A stretch of 64,000 nucleotides of DNA from Actinomycetota bacterium. GTDB taxonomy: Bacteria; Actinomycetota; Thermoleophilia; Gaiellales; Gaiellaceae. The translations under genes were made by a program, and so were the position numbers. The notes beneath the pieces were generated by a model. It made no database searches. It was not told where the DNA came from and saw nothing but the letters and a program-made list of their open reading frames with translations. Location of the stretch: assembly GCA_003161615.1 (NCBI GenBank), contig PMOB01000019.1:229971-293970 (forward strand), written 5' to 3'. Shown piece after piece: positions 20,592 through 29,088 of this stretch (its first letter is position 1; each line of letters begins with the position of its first letter).

Positions 20592-21689
20592 TCAAGCTGC
20601 GGCTCGAACCGCGTCGGCCACCAGCTCGACCTCACTGTCCTCGAGCTCCGGGTAGAGCGGAAGGCTGACGACGGTCGCGGCCAGGCGCTCGCTCTCGAAC
20701 AGCGTTCCCGAGCGCGGAAGATCGCGGTAGACGGGGTGCTGGTGGATAGCGCGCGGGTAGTGGACGAGCGTCTCGACACCGGCCGTCCCCAGCTCTTCCC
20801 GGAGCCGATCCCGGTCTGGGACGGAGACGACGTAGAGATGGTAGGCATGCAGCCCGCCGTCCGGATCACTCGGCGCGCTCAGCGGCGTCTCGGCCAACGC
20901 CTCGGCATAGCGGGCGGCGATCTCGCGCCGCCGCTCGCGCCATTCGGATGCGTGTCGCAGGCCGACCGAGAGGACGGCCGCCTGCAGCGTGTCGAGCCGG
21001 CTGTTGCTCCCTCGCCTTGCCGATTCGTAGCGCTCGAACTCTCCGTAACTGCGCAGAGCGGCGACCTCGGCCGCGAGGCTTGCATCGTTCGTCACCACTG
21101 CACCCGCGTCGCCCAGCGCACCGACGTTCTTCGTCGGGTAGAAGCTGAACGCCGCGGCATCGCCCATCGTCCCCGCCGCCCGCCCACGCCACGTGGCGCC
21201 GTGGGCCTGGGCGCAATCCTCGACGACCTTCAGACCGTGCTCCGCTGCGACACCGAGAATCGCGTCCATGTCGGCACAACGGCCGTAGAGGTGGACAGGG
21301 ACGATCGCGGCCGTCCGCTCCGTCAGTGCGGCTGCGAGCCGCTCCGGGTCGATCGTCATCGACTCCGCGTCGGCATCGACGAGGACAGGGCTCGCGCCGG
21401 AGCGCTCGATTCCGGCGACCGTCGGGACGCACGTGTTCGCGACCGTGATCACCTCGTCGCCCGGCTGGATGCCGACGGCCCGGAGAGCGAGCTCGATCGC
21501 GTCGGTACCGGACGCAACGCCGACCGCGTGGGACGCGCCGAGCCACTCCGCGAACTCCCGCTCGAACCGCTCAACCGGCTCACCACCGACGAAGCGGCCG
21601 TCGTCGAGCACGCCCGCGAGAGCGGCGTCGAGCTCCGGCCGCAGCGCGGCAACATGACGCGACAGATCGAGGAACGGGACGCGCGTCAC
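20592..21689 (-). CDS. DegT/DnrJ/EryC1-family sugar aminotransferase
   Basis: The 365-residue PLP enzyme begins PFLDLSRHV and contains the substrate/cofactor region ASGTDAIELALRA near 59, DCAQAHGA near 158 and the PLP-binding Lys187 in FYPTKNVGALGDAG. C-terminal SRLDTLQAAV and HAYHLYVV are usual in the family. It would aminate a keto-sugar nucleotide to give an aminosugar donor. The GTG at 21689 overlaps the preceding stop by GTGA. The neighbour is an SDR likely to act on the same sugar nucleotide. Regiochemistry is not readable. Confidence 0.9.
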   Translation of the reverse strand: MTRVPFLDLSRHVAALRPELDAALAGVLDDGRFVGGEPVERFEREFAEWLGASHAVGVASGTDAIELALRAVGIQPGDEVITVANTCVPTVAGIERSGASPVLVDADAESMTIDPERLAAALTERTAAIVPVHLYGRCADMDAILGVAAEHGLKVVEDCAQAHGATWRGRAAGTMGDAAAFSFYPTKNVGALGDAGAVVTNDASLAAEVAALRSYGEFERYESARRGSNSRLDTLQAAVLSVGLRHASEWRERRREIAARYAEALAETPLSAPSDPDGGLHAYHLYVVSVPDRDRLREELGTAGVETLVHYPRAIHQHPVYRDLPRSGTLFESERLAATVVSLPLYPELEDSEVELVADAVRAAA

Positions 21690-22678
21690 GACCAGTAAGC
21701 CGCGCCGTGCTCGCGGTAGAAGTCGAGCGACCGCCGCAGCCCCTCTTCGAGGTCGACCCGAGGCTCCCACCCGAGCTCCTCGCGAATCCGGGTGAAGTCG
21801 CCGTAGTAGTCGCCGATGTCGATCGACTTCCTATCGTCCGGAAACGGGATGACGCTGTAGGAGCCGGCGCCGTTCAGCGCAACGAGGCGCTCGGCGAGCT
21901 CGAGGAGGGAGACGACGTCGGAGGCGCCGAGGTTGTAGACCTTCCCCACCGCCTCGGGCCGCGTAGCCGCGAGCAGGAAGGCGTCGACAGCGTCGTCGAC
22001 GTAGTTGAAGTCGCGCTTCTGCCGGCCGTCCCCGAACACGGCGATCTCCTCGCCGCAGACGATCTGGCGCAGCCAGTAGCCGAGGAACGTCTGGCGCGCA
22101 TCCTTGACGCGCATTCTCGGTCCGTAGGTATTGGTCAGCCGCAGGACACAGACCGGGATGCCGTACACCTCGCCGTAGAGCAGGTGGTACCACTCGCCAG
22201 CCGTCTTGTTGATGCCGTTCACGTCCACGGGGTGCAGCGGGTGGCGTTCGTCGACCGGGAGGTACTCCGGCCGACCGTAGATCTGCCGCGTGCTCGCGAA
22301 GACGACGCGCGCTGAGGGGTTGACGTCGCGGCACACCTCGAGCAGCGAGAGCTGCGAGCGGCAGTTGATCTCGAGATCGGTGTACGGATCGGCCATCGAG
22401 TCGAGATGGCTCGTCTGGCCAGCGAGATTGAAGATGACGTCACGGTCGCGCACGAGGTACGGGAGGCTGTGCACGTCCCGAACGTCGGCGATGTTCACCC
22501 TCACCTCGTCCTCGATGCCCGCGAGGTTCGCCACGTTCCCTCCGTACTCGGGAATCATCGAGTCCACGAGCACGACGTCCGCGCCAACCTCCACGAGCCG
22601 CCGCGCGAGGTTCGAGCCGATGAAGCCGAGCCCGCCGGTGATCAGGACGCGCCTGTCGCGAAGGTCTTCCGCGCTCAT
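21686..22678 (-). CDS. Extended SDR (NAD-dependent epimerase/dehydratase), catalytic Tyr replaced
   Basis: The 330-residue protein has a clear NAD site LITGGLGFIGSNLARRL (about 12-28), NLAGQTSHLDSM near 83 and the sugar-nucleotide C-domain with ENP-like blocks such as YNLGASDVVSLLELAE. Where the family shows YxxxK, this protein reads DVNGINKTAGE, so Tyr is Asn four residues before the Lys. The substitution is seen directly in the DNA. It may act as an epimerase or dehydratase with a displaced acid/base, or have another activity. It is coupled by 4-base overlaps to the aminotransferase below and the fusion gene above. Confidence 0.83.
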   Translation of the reverse strand: MSAEDLRDRRVLITGGLGFIGSNLARRLVEVGADVVLVDSMIPEYGGNVANLAGIEDEVRVNIADVRDVHSLPYLVRDRDVIFNLAGQTSHLDSMADPYTDLEINCRSQLSLLEVCRDVNPSARVVFASTRQIYGRPEYLPVDERHPLHPVDVNGINKTAGEWYHLLYGEVYGIPVCVLRLTNTYGPRMRVKDARQTFLGYWLRQIVCGEEIAVFGDGRQKRDFNYVDDAVDAFLLAATRPEAVGKVYNLGASDVVSLLELAERLVALNGAGSYSVIPFPDDRKSIDIGDYYGDFTRIREELGWEPRVDLEEGLRRSLDFYREHGAAYWS

Positions 22679-24375
22679 TCGGCTACCACGCCGAAGAGGA
22701 AGCTGTGGATGTCGTCCTGGACGTGGAACGAGGCGAGGATCTGCCTGTCATGCCGGGCGCCGATCCTCTCGAGATCCTCGCGGTTCACGTAGGAACGATA
22801 AGTCGTCTGGCCCTCGTAGCCGGGCGCGACCTCCGCCCGCGACGATCCCTCTGTCAACTGCTGCCGGTGGAGCAGGACGAAGCGAGCCTTCGACCCGAGC
22901 AGAACGTCCAGTGCCCGGTCGTACTCGTCGATGACATCGACGAGAGCGCTCGCGCAGACGACATCGAAGGCGCCGAGGTCGAGCGTGTTCGAGAAGAGAT
23001 CGTTGACGACGAACTCCCGGCTCGGCCACTCGGCGCGGGCTGTCTCGACCATCGCCTCGGAATAGTCGCAGCCCGTGTACCGGAAGCGGCCGGGAAAGCG
23101 GCGTTCGAGCAGCTCGCCGTAGTGGCCGACGCCGCAGCCGAAGTCCAGGAAGTGGGCCGGTTCCGGCAGCGCCAGCTCGCTGAGCGACCAGTCGATCGCT
23201 TCGAGAAACGCGCGATAGGGAGGGACGGCATCGGGCTCGCGAAGCTGCTCGCGGGCCAGGGCCAGCATCTGCTCGGCCACCTCCCGCGCCTTCCAGCTGG
23301 CCCTGTGATCCGGGAGCCGCGCCGACCCCAACACCCGCTTCGCCCGGCGGACGGCGCCGACAAGGCGGGGGAGCCGCTGCCGGACGACTCTTTGAGCCTC
23401 CCCCAATGCCAGCGCCCGGCCGTCGAGATCGACGAAGCCGGCGCTGAAGCCGGGGACTGTTCGACGGACGTCCTCGAGCGCCCGGCCGAGCTCATGCAGG
23501 TACGGATCCCAGACAAGCTCTCGCTCGCTCGGCGCCATCGGATAGTTGGTCATCCAGACGAAGGGGACGGGGCCCGGCGTGTAGCGGTACCGGTCGGCGA
23601 GGAAGCCCGCCGCACGCAGGCGGGTGATGCCGCGATAGAGGCGGAGCGAGTGGTGGTGGTAGAAGACGAGCTCGCGCTCGTCGACGAGGACGTTGCCGTT
23701 CCGCCGCGCGAGGTCGTAGTTGTCGACGTTCCACGGTGCGAGGCCGCCGCCCGGATGCTGGAGCACGTGGACGCCGCTGAAGCGCTCTGGCCAGTCGTCG
23801 AGGTACTTCTGGTCGCCCATCTTGCCGTCCTCGTAGCGGAAATAGCACCACTCGAGACAGCGGTCGCGCCACCAGTGAAGCGTCTCGAGCCCCGGTTCGT
23901 CACGACGGAAGGTCATGAACTCGACGTTGTACGTGCCGCTCGTCTCTTCGTGCGGCTTCCACTGCGGCGCGTATCGGTGCGGGACGATCAAGACCGAGTC
24001 GTCCCCGAGCTCCTGCCAGATTGGCTCCGGATCGCGAAAGAACATGAGGTCGGCATCGACGTACGTGATCGCGTCGAGATCAGGCTCGGTCTCGAGCGCG
24101 TAGACGCAGACCGCGGGAGTTGCGGTCCAGCAGTACTCCACCTGCGTCCGAGTGGGCTTCACGCTCGCGAGCGCCGAATCGTGCGCCTCGAGCTCGTCGA
24201 GGCCGATCGCGATCAGGCGGGGCAGTCGAAGCCGCTCGAGGATTTCCTTCGTCTCCGCATCCATGCAGAAGACGCGCAGGCGAAAGTCGTCGCAATGGCG
24301 CTCGAGCGAGCGGTAGAGCACCAAGCCGCGCGGCAGGTAATTGACGTCAAAAAGGGTGCAGAACTCGTTCCTCAT
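22675..24375 (-). CDS. Fusion: GT8-like glycosyltransferase plus C-terminal methyltransferase
   Basis: This 566-residue two-domain protein has an N-terminal transferase (about 1-300) with FCTLFDVNYLPRGLVLYRSL and the DxD metal site YVDADLMFF (Asp107, Asp109). After a basic linker (about 320-370) a class I methyltransferase begins; motif I LDFGCGVGHYGE is at 410-421 and the acidic YTGCDYSEAM follows. No stop or frameshift separates the domains, so the fusion is real in this sequence. It would transfer a sugar and methylate the same growing product. TATCCT lies 8 bases before the ATG, marking it as the first gene of the 20592-24375 operon. Confidence 0.85.
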   Translation of the reverse strand: MRNEFCTLFDVNYLPRGLVLYRSLERHCDDFRLRVFCMDAETKEILERLRLPRLIAIGLDELEAHDSALASVKPTRTQVEYCWTATPAVCVYALETEPDLDAITYVDADLMFFRDPEPIWQELGDDSVLIVPHRYAPQWKPHEETSGTYNVEFMTFRRDEPGLETLHWWRDRCLEWCYFRYEDGKMGDQKYLDDWPERFSGVHVLQHPGGGLAPWNVDNYDLARRNGNVLVDERELVFYHHHSLRLYRGITRLRAAGFLADRYRYTPGPVPFVWMTNYPMAPSERELVWDPYLHELGRALEDVRRTVPGFSAGFVDLDGRALALGEAQRVVRQRLPRLVGAVRRAKRVLGSARLPDHRASWKAREVAEQMLALAREQLREPDAVPPYRAFLEAIDWSLSELALPEPAHFLDFGCGVGHYGELLERRFPGRFRYTGCDYSEAMVETARAEWPSREFVVNDLFSNTLDLGAFDVVCASALVDVIDEYDRALDVLLGSKARFVLLHRQQLTEGSSRAEVAPGYEGQTTYRSYVNREDLERIGARHDRQILASFHVQDDIHSFLFGVVAE

Positions 24376-24383
24376 CCGGCCCG

Positions 24384-24389
24384 AGGATA
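24384..24389 (-). promoter_or_regulatory. Predicted -10 box TATCCT of the fusion-gene operon
   Basis: TATCCT ends 8 bases before the ATG at 24375, in the 32-base gap behind the CgeB-like gene. Confidence 0.45.
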
Positions 24390-24407
24390 CTGGCGGCGTC
24401 TCGGCAC

Positions 24408-25487
24408 TCAGTCGAGGTGCGAGCCGAGGATGTCGGCCAGTTCCCGCATCCGAACGGCGTAACCGTGCTCGCGGAGCGTCCGCTGCTGACCCGCAGCGGC
24501 AATCGCAGCGCGCTCGTCCTCATGCTCGAGGTAATGCTCGACGGCCTCGACGAGCTCGTCCGCATCGCTGTAAGCCACCAACTCGCGTCCGACGTCGAAC
24601 AGCTCTCCCAGATTGCGCTTCGCGTCGGTAAGGAGGAGCGAGCCGACCCCGGTCGCCTCGTACAGGCGCATGTTGTTCGCGTAGTCGCCGGCGACGTCGA
24701 TGTGCCGATTGACGGAGATCCGGGACTGGGCGAGAACGCGGAACATCTCGATCCCCCACGCTTCGCCGTGGTAGCGACGGACGAGCGGAGAGTCGGGCGG
24801 CCTCTCCTCGATGTCGTAGCCCCAGACGTCGATCCGGCTCCGACCCGCCGCGCGCTCGAGCAGGTCGTTTCCCCGCGCGTGCTGCGCCTTTCCGAGGCTG
24901 CCGACGAACACGGCTCCGAGGCGCGTCTCAGAGCCGCCGAGCCGCTTGAGAACCCGAGGATCGAACCCGATCCGGAAGTACTCGCTCGCGACACCCAGGC
25001 CCCGAAAGCGTTCCACGTAGTGCGGAAACGAGGTGAGGATCAGGTCGAACGCCCGCAGTTGCGGCTCCGGCGGCGGACCGCTCGCGATCTGCCCGACGAC
25101 GAGGCGACCGCGGCCCAGCCGGCGCAGCTGCTCCGCGCCGAGCACGCTGAGGTTCTGCACGTAGAGAACGTCGGGCTGGAAGTCCTCCACCTGCGCAGCG
25201 ACGACGTCCTCCAGCGAAGGCGGTTCTCGTCGCGCGAAGACCCTCCGTCGCCGCAGGCCGTGCTCCTGCGTCCACGCGCGTTGCAGCGGCTCGCAGTTGA
25301 CGACAACTTCATGTGCGTCGTGCCCGAGCTCGCCCAGGTAATGCGAGTACGCATCGGCCGTCCCGAAGAACGTGTCCATCAAGGCCCGCCACTGCTCCGA
25401 GTAGGGACGGCGCTCAAGCCCTGGGCTGGACCCATAGTGAGTGGCGAGGAAGGCCGGGTAGCACGTATCGACGATGAGGATGCGCAT
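24408..25487 (-). CDS. CgeB-like glycosyltransferase (GT-B fold)
   Basis: The 359-residue protein starts MRILIVDTCYPAFL and contains DVLYVQNLSVLGAEQL near 108. The C-terminal donor-binding region includes KAQHARGNDLLERAAG, ISVNRHIDVAGDYANNMRLYEATGVGSLLLTD near 260 and a typical Glu-rich stretch. This resembles CgeB/DUF3880 GT1-type transferases found in polysaccharide and spore-coat loci. It lies 3 bases after the GT4 gene and is probably co-transcribed with it. Donor unknown. Confidence 0.78.
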   Translation of the reverse strand: MRILIVDTCYPAFLATHYGSSPGLERRPYSEQWRALMDTFFGTADAYSHYLGELGHDAHEVVVNCEPLQRAWTQEHGLRRRRVFARREPPSLEDVVAAQVEDFQPDVLYVQNLSVLGAEQLRRLGRGRLVVGQIASGPPPEPQLRAFDLILTSFPHYVERFRGLGVASEYFRIGFDPRVLKRLGGSETRLGAVFVGSLGKAQHARGNDLLERAAGRSRIDVWGYDIEERPPDSPLVRRYHGEAWGIEMFRVLAQSRISVNRHIDVAGDYANNMRLYEATGVGSLLLTDAKRNLGELFDVGRELVAYSDADELVEAVEHYLEHEDERAAIAAAGQQRTLREHGYAVRMRELADILGSHLD

Positions 25488-25490
25488 GCG

Positions 25491-26675
25491 TCAGCGCCCT
25501 GGCCTGCGCGCCTCGGCGTGCTCGAGCGCCGCCGCGTAGGCCCGTGCGTGTGCGTTCGCGGAGGACTCGATTCCAAAGCGCGCGACCGCAGCGTCGCGCC
25601 CGGCCGCGCCCATCCGCGCGCGCAGACCGTCATCGCGGAGCAGGCGCAGGACGGCCTTCGCCACGAGCTCGGGCTGATCGGGCTCGAGAAGCAGACCCGT
25701 CGTCTCATCGTCCACGACCTCTGCGATGGCCCCGACCCGCGTGCCGACAACCGGCACGGCGCACGACTGCGCCTCGAGGAGCGTCGTCGTCGTCCCCTCG
25801 GAGCGAGAGGTGACGAGGGCGACGTCGAAGGCGGCGTACCAGTTCTCGACATCGCCGCGGTCACCGGCGAAGACGACCGGATGCTGAAGTGCGAGCGCCG
25901 CTGCCTGCTGATGCAACCGCTCGCCGTACGCGCGATGGGACTCCGGCGCAGACCCCACGACGGCGAAGCGCGCGTCGGGCCGCTCCGCAGCGATCCGTGC
26001 CGCAGCCTCTAGGAAGGTCTCGATCCCCTTAAGCGGCGTGAGGTTGGAGACCGTCCCCACGAAGGGCGCATCGGGTGGGATGCCGAGTTCCTCACGGAGG
26101 GCCAGACCGCGCTCGCGGGAGGGTGCGAACAGCTCCGTGTCGACCGGCGGGTAGTACACGAACGTCGGCATCGGCAGATTGCCGCCGTGAAGATCGCGCA
26201 GCGCCTCACCGTTGAACATGACGGCGTCGGCGAAGCGCCGGACGAGTGTCATCGCGGCCCGACGGAGCGGCTCCGGCGCGCGCGAGTCGACGATCTGCCA
26301 GACGACCGCGGCCCCTCGAGCTCGCGCGGCGAGCGCGGCGTGCGGGTTGACGAGACCGCTGATCTGGACGACCGATGCTCCCGTCCGGTCGATCGCGGCT
26401 TCGAGCGCGCGGACGCTCGGCCGAAACTGGCGGCCGTAGCGCAGCAACAGGCGCGGGTCGGCGGAAGCGCGCAAGCGACCGAGCGGCAGCAGCTCGGGCT
26501 CGACCCCAGCCGCGCGAAGACGCGGCGCTGCAGTCCCGACTTCGTCCGGGATCGCGATCGCGGTGTCCCAGCCCTGCCGGCGCAGCGACTCCCGTAGGCG
26601 CACCGTCTTGTTGTGCGGCCCGCCGTAGATGGGGTAGTGAACGACGCAGAGGACGCGCCGGAGGGGCTCGTCCAT
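25491..26675 (-). CDS. Glycosyltransferase family 4
   Basis: The 394-residue GT-B enzyme has an N-terminal acceptor domain beginning RRVLCVVHYPIYGGPHNKT and the C-terminal GT4 donor site: VSNLTPLKGIETFLEAA near 205, then ALVTSRSEGTTTTLLEAQSCAVPVVGTRVGA, the conserved E-x7-E type region. It is a retaining transferase of the WcaL/PimB type acting at the cytoplasmic membrane face. The ATG at 26675 leaves a 2-base gap from the upstream GT2 stop; a longer frame exists but lacks family similarity. Flanked on both sides by transferases of one operon (24408-27580). Confidence 0.88.
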   Translation of the reverse strand: MDEPLRRVLCVVHYPIYGGPHNKTVRLRESLRRQGWDTAIAIPDEVGTAAPRLRAAGVEPELLPLGRLRASADPRLLLRYGRQFRPSVRALEAAIDRTGASVVQISGLVNPHAALAARARGAAVVWQIVDSRAPEPLRRAAMTLVRRFADAVMFNGEALRDLHGGNLPMPTFVYYPPVDTELFAPSRERGLALREELGIPPDAPFVGTVSNLTPLKGIETFLEAAARIAAERPDARFAVVGSAPESHRAYGERLHQQAAALALQHPVVFAGDRGDVENWYAAFDVALVTSRSEGTTTTLLEAQSCAVPVVGTRVGAIAEVVDDETTGLLLEPDQPELVAKAVLRLLRDDGLRARMGAAGRDAAVARFGIESSANAHARAYAAALEHAEARRPGR

Positions 26676-26677
26676 GG

Positions 26678-27580
26678 CTAGCGACCGGCTCCGGCGAGAC
26701 CGCGCTGTCGATCGGTGAGCTGGACGGGGTGGACGGTCGCCACCTGCCGGAGAACCCGCCTCCACCTTGCATCGACGCGCCACGGGAAGGCAGGCGCCTG
26801 ACGCTCCCACGTGAGAACGGCCGGCACTCCCCGCACGCGGCGCACGAGGCTTCCAAGCCGGCGGAGGCGGCGGTGCTCGAAGACAGGCCCGTACTCGCGG
26901 ATCAGCCGTTCGGTCTCCTCCACGAACAGGTCGTCGGTCGTCCGCACCTTCCGCTGCGGGTGGTCGCGATCGACCGCAAGAACAGCGGGAAGGTGGACAA
27001 AGCGAGCACCGCGGCTGCGGAGGCGAAGCCAGAGCTCGTAGTCGAGACGCCGGTGAAGGTCGGTGCGGACGAGCGGCTCGCCGGGTCCGAGCGCGACGCG
27101 GCGGAGGAACACCGCCGGCTGCGCGAGCGGACTGATCAGGGGCAGCCGCCCACTCTCGCGCCAGCGGGCGTGGTGGTGCCGGAGGATGAGGCCGCGCTCA
27201 TCGACGAGCCCAGCATCGCCGAAGACGACGTCCGCCTCCGGATGGCGCTCGAACGCCTCGACGACCAGGGCGACCGTGTCCGTAGCGAAGAAGCCGTCGT
27301 CGCTGTTGAGCCAGCCGACGATCTCCCCCGTGCTCGCCGCGTACGCCTTGTTGACAGCGTCGGCCTGGCCGTCGTCCGGCTCGCTCGTCCAGCGGACGCT
27401 CTCGCCCGCCGCCGCCAGCACCTCGAGGCTGCCGTCGGTCGAGCCGCCGTCGAAGACAACATGCTCGAGGTGCGGGTACGTCTGGCGCGCAACCGACTCC
27501 AGGCAGTCCGCCAGGAAGCGGCCCTGCTGGAACGACGGCGTGAGGACGGAGACGAGCGGAGCCCGGGATTCGCTCGACAC
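26678..27580 (-). CDS. Glycosyltransferase family 2 (WcaA-like)
   Basis: The roughly 300-residue protein has [46 protein letters not shown] and the metal-binding LNSDDGF, closely matching the transferases at 12487 and 14906. The GTG at 27580 is preferred over a GTG at 27589 because TACAGT ends 7 bases upstream and overlaps the earlier codon. It is the first gene of the 24408-27580 operon, divergent from the acetyltransferase at 27610. A single-sugar transfer onto a lipid-linked intermediate is likely. Confidence 0.87.
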   Translation of the reverse strand: MSSESRAPLVSVLTPSFQQGRFLADCLESVARQTYPHLEHVVFDGGSTDGSLEVLAAAGESVRWTSEPDDGQADAVNKAYAASTGEIVGWLNSDDGFFATDTVALVVEAFERHPEADVVFGDAGLVDERGLILRHHHARWRESGRLPLISPLAQPAVFLRRVALGPGEPLVRTDLHRRLDYELWLRLRSRGARFVHLPAVLAVDRDHPQRKVRTTDDLFVEETERLIREYGPVFEHRRLRRLGSLVRRVRGVPAVLTWERQAPAFPWRVDARWRRVLRQVATVHPVQLTDRQRGLAGAGR

Positions 27581-27587
27581 GGCGGCC

Positions 27588-27593
27588 ACTGTA
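27588..27593 (-). promoter_or_regulatory. Predicted -10 box TACAGT of the 26678 GT2
   Basis: TACAGT ends 7 bases before the GTG at 27580. Since it overlaps the alternative GTG at 27589, it decides the start. Confidence 0.4.
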
Positions 27594-27595
27594 AT

Positions 27596-27601
27596 TAGCC
27601 T
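27596..27601 (+). promoter_or_regulatory. Predicted -10 box TAGCCT of the acetyltransferase operon
   Basis: TAGCCT is followed by 8 bases and the ATG at 27610. It lies two bases from the opposing TACAGT box on the minus strand. Confidence 0.4.
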
Positions 27602-27609
27602 TGCGCGAG

Positions 27610-28170
27610 ATGGCCGCGGAGATCGACCTGGCGCGGACGCATCCCGGTTCGTACCGGCCCGGGCGGCCGTTCGCCGTCCGCGCGCTGTGGCTGATCGTCG
27701 AGGCGCTCTTCCTCCTCAACCCGGTCGTGACGTCGTACGGCTTCAAGCGATGGCTCCTGCGGGCGTTCGGGGCGACGATCGGGGAAGGCCTCCTGATCAA
27801 GCCGGGCGTCCACGTCAAGTACCCGTGGCGGCTGCGGATCGGCGACCACTGCTGGCTCGGCGAGCGCGCCTGGATCGACAACATGGAAGACGTCACGCTC
27901 GGCTCGAACGTCGTCCTCTCGCAAGGCGCCTACCTCTGCACCGGCAACCACGACTGGACCGATCCCGTCCTGCCGCTCGCGCCGCAGGCCATCCTCGTCG
28001 AGAACGGAGCCTGGATCGGCGCGTTCGCCAAAGTCGCGCCCGGCCGGACGATCGGCGCCGGCAGCGTCCTCGCCCTCGGCGCGGTCGCCCTCGAGGACAC
28101 CGAGCCATGGGGCATCTACGCCGGGAACCCGGCCGAGCGGATCGGCACGCGAGAGCTCACTGCAACGTGA
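27610..28170 (+). CDS. WcaF-like left-handed beta-helix acetyltransferase
   Basis: The 186-residue protein has an N-terminal segment (SYRPGRPFAVRALWLIVEALF) and hexapeptide repeats from about residue 60 (IGEGLLIKPGVHVKYPWRL). The catalytic His region CTGNHDW is near 113, and the end AVALEDTEPWGIYAGNPAERIG is typical of colanic-acid acetyltransferases of the WcaF type. It probably O-acetylates a sugar of the glycan using acetyl-CoA. The stop overlaps the following GT2 by GTGA. A TTG nine bases earlier is an alternative start but would overlap the -10 box. Confidence 0.9.
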   Translation: MAAEIDLARTHPGSYRPGRPFAVRALWLIVEALFLLNPVVTSYGFKRWLLRAFGATIGEGLLIKPGVHVKYPWRLRIGDHCWLGERAWIDNMEDVTLGSNVVLSQGAYLCTGNHDWTDPVLPLAPQAILVENGAWIGAFAKVAPGRTIGAGSVLALGAVALEDTEPWGIYAGNPAERIGTRELTAT

Positions 28171-29072
28171 GCCCACCACGGATCTCGGTCGTCATCCCGA
28201 CCTTCAACAGGGCCGCCGTCATCCGCCGCTCGCTCGACTCGGTCCTGGCGCAGACGCTCCAGCCGCTCGAGGTCATCCTCGTCGACGATTGCTCGACGGA
28301 CGAGACCGAGCGCGTCGTGCGCGAGCTCGGCTCCGGGCTCGTCCGGTATGTGCGACTGGACGAGCGCCTCGGAGCGCAGGCTGCGCGCAATCGCGGCATC
28401 CGCGAGGCGCGTGGCGATTGGATCGCGTTCCAGGACTCCGACGACGAGTGGCTCCCCGACAAGCTCGAGCGGCAGGTTGCTCTGCTCGCAAGGCGGGGCT
28501 TCGACCCGTGCACGGTCGTGCACGGGAGCGCGGTTGTGCCCGGCCGCAGTGACCCGATGCCGGAGCGCCGGATTCCCGAGGATGCGCTCGACGCGTTGCT
28601 GCAAGCGCCGGCCCCCTTCCTGCAAGCGATGCTCGTGTCCCGCGCGGCACTCGAGCGGATCGGCGGCTTGGACGAGCAAGTGCCTTCATTCCACGAGTGG
28701 GAGACCTCGATCCGGCTGGCCGGGTTCTGCGAGTTCGTCGAGCCGGCGGATCCGGTCTTCGTCTATCACGCTGGACGGCTCGACTCGATCTCTGCCTCAG
28801 GGGTTGCATATGTGCGCGGCTACGAGTACGTGATCGACAAATTCCGCTCCGAGATCGTCGAACGCTGCGGCGCGGAGACCTGGGAGTGGCACGTCCGCTT
28901 TCTCGTGCGCAGCGCGCTCAACTTCGGGTTGTGGGACGAGGCGCGGCGGCTGCTGGCCCGCTCGCGCGAGCGCGACGCCCGGCACTACGCGTACGCGCTC
29001 TGTGCGCGGCTGAGGCTCGGCCCAAGCTACGTTGCGCGCGCAAGACGGCGCCTCAGCGACGCGGCCCGATGA
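28167..29072 (+). CDS. Glycosyltransferase family 2
   Basis: The 301-residue protein shows ISVVIPTFNRAAVIRRSLDS at the N-terminus, LVDDCSTDETERVV near 38, LGAQAARNRGI near 69 and the metal-binding FQDSDDEWLPDKL near 90. The PTFNR opening differs from the PSLNQ/PSFQQ group elsewhere in the locus, so it belongs to another GT2 branch. It is coupled by GTGA to the acetyltransferase. The C-terminal 70 residues are Arg-rich, perhaps for membrane association. Upstream open frame is antisense to the minus-strand GT2 and is excluded. Confidence 0.87.
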   Translation: MSPPRISVVIPTFNRAAVIRRSLDSVLAQTLQPLEVILVDDCSTDETERVVRELGSGLVRYVRLDERLGAQAARNRGIREARGDWIAFQDSDDEWLPDKLERQVALLARRGFDPCTVVHGSAVVPGRSDPMPERRIPEDALDALLQAPAPFLQAMLVSRAALERIGGLDEQVPSFHEWETSIRLAGFCEFVEPADPVFVYHAGRLDSISASGVAYVRGYEYVIDKFRSEIVERCGAETWEWHVRFLVRSALNFGLWDEARRLLARSRERDARHYAYALCARLRLGPSYVARARRRLSDAAR

Positions 29073-29088
29073 AGGCAAACTAGCCGGC

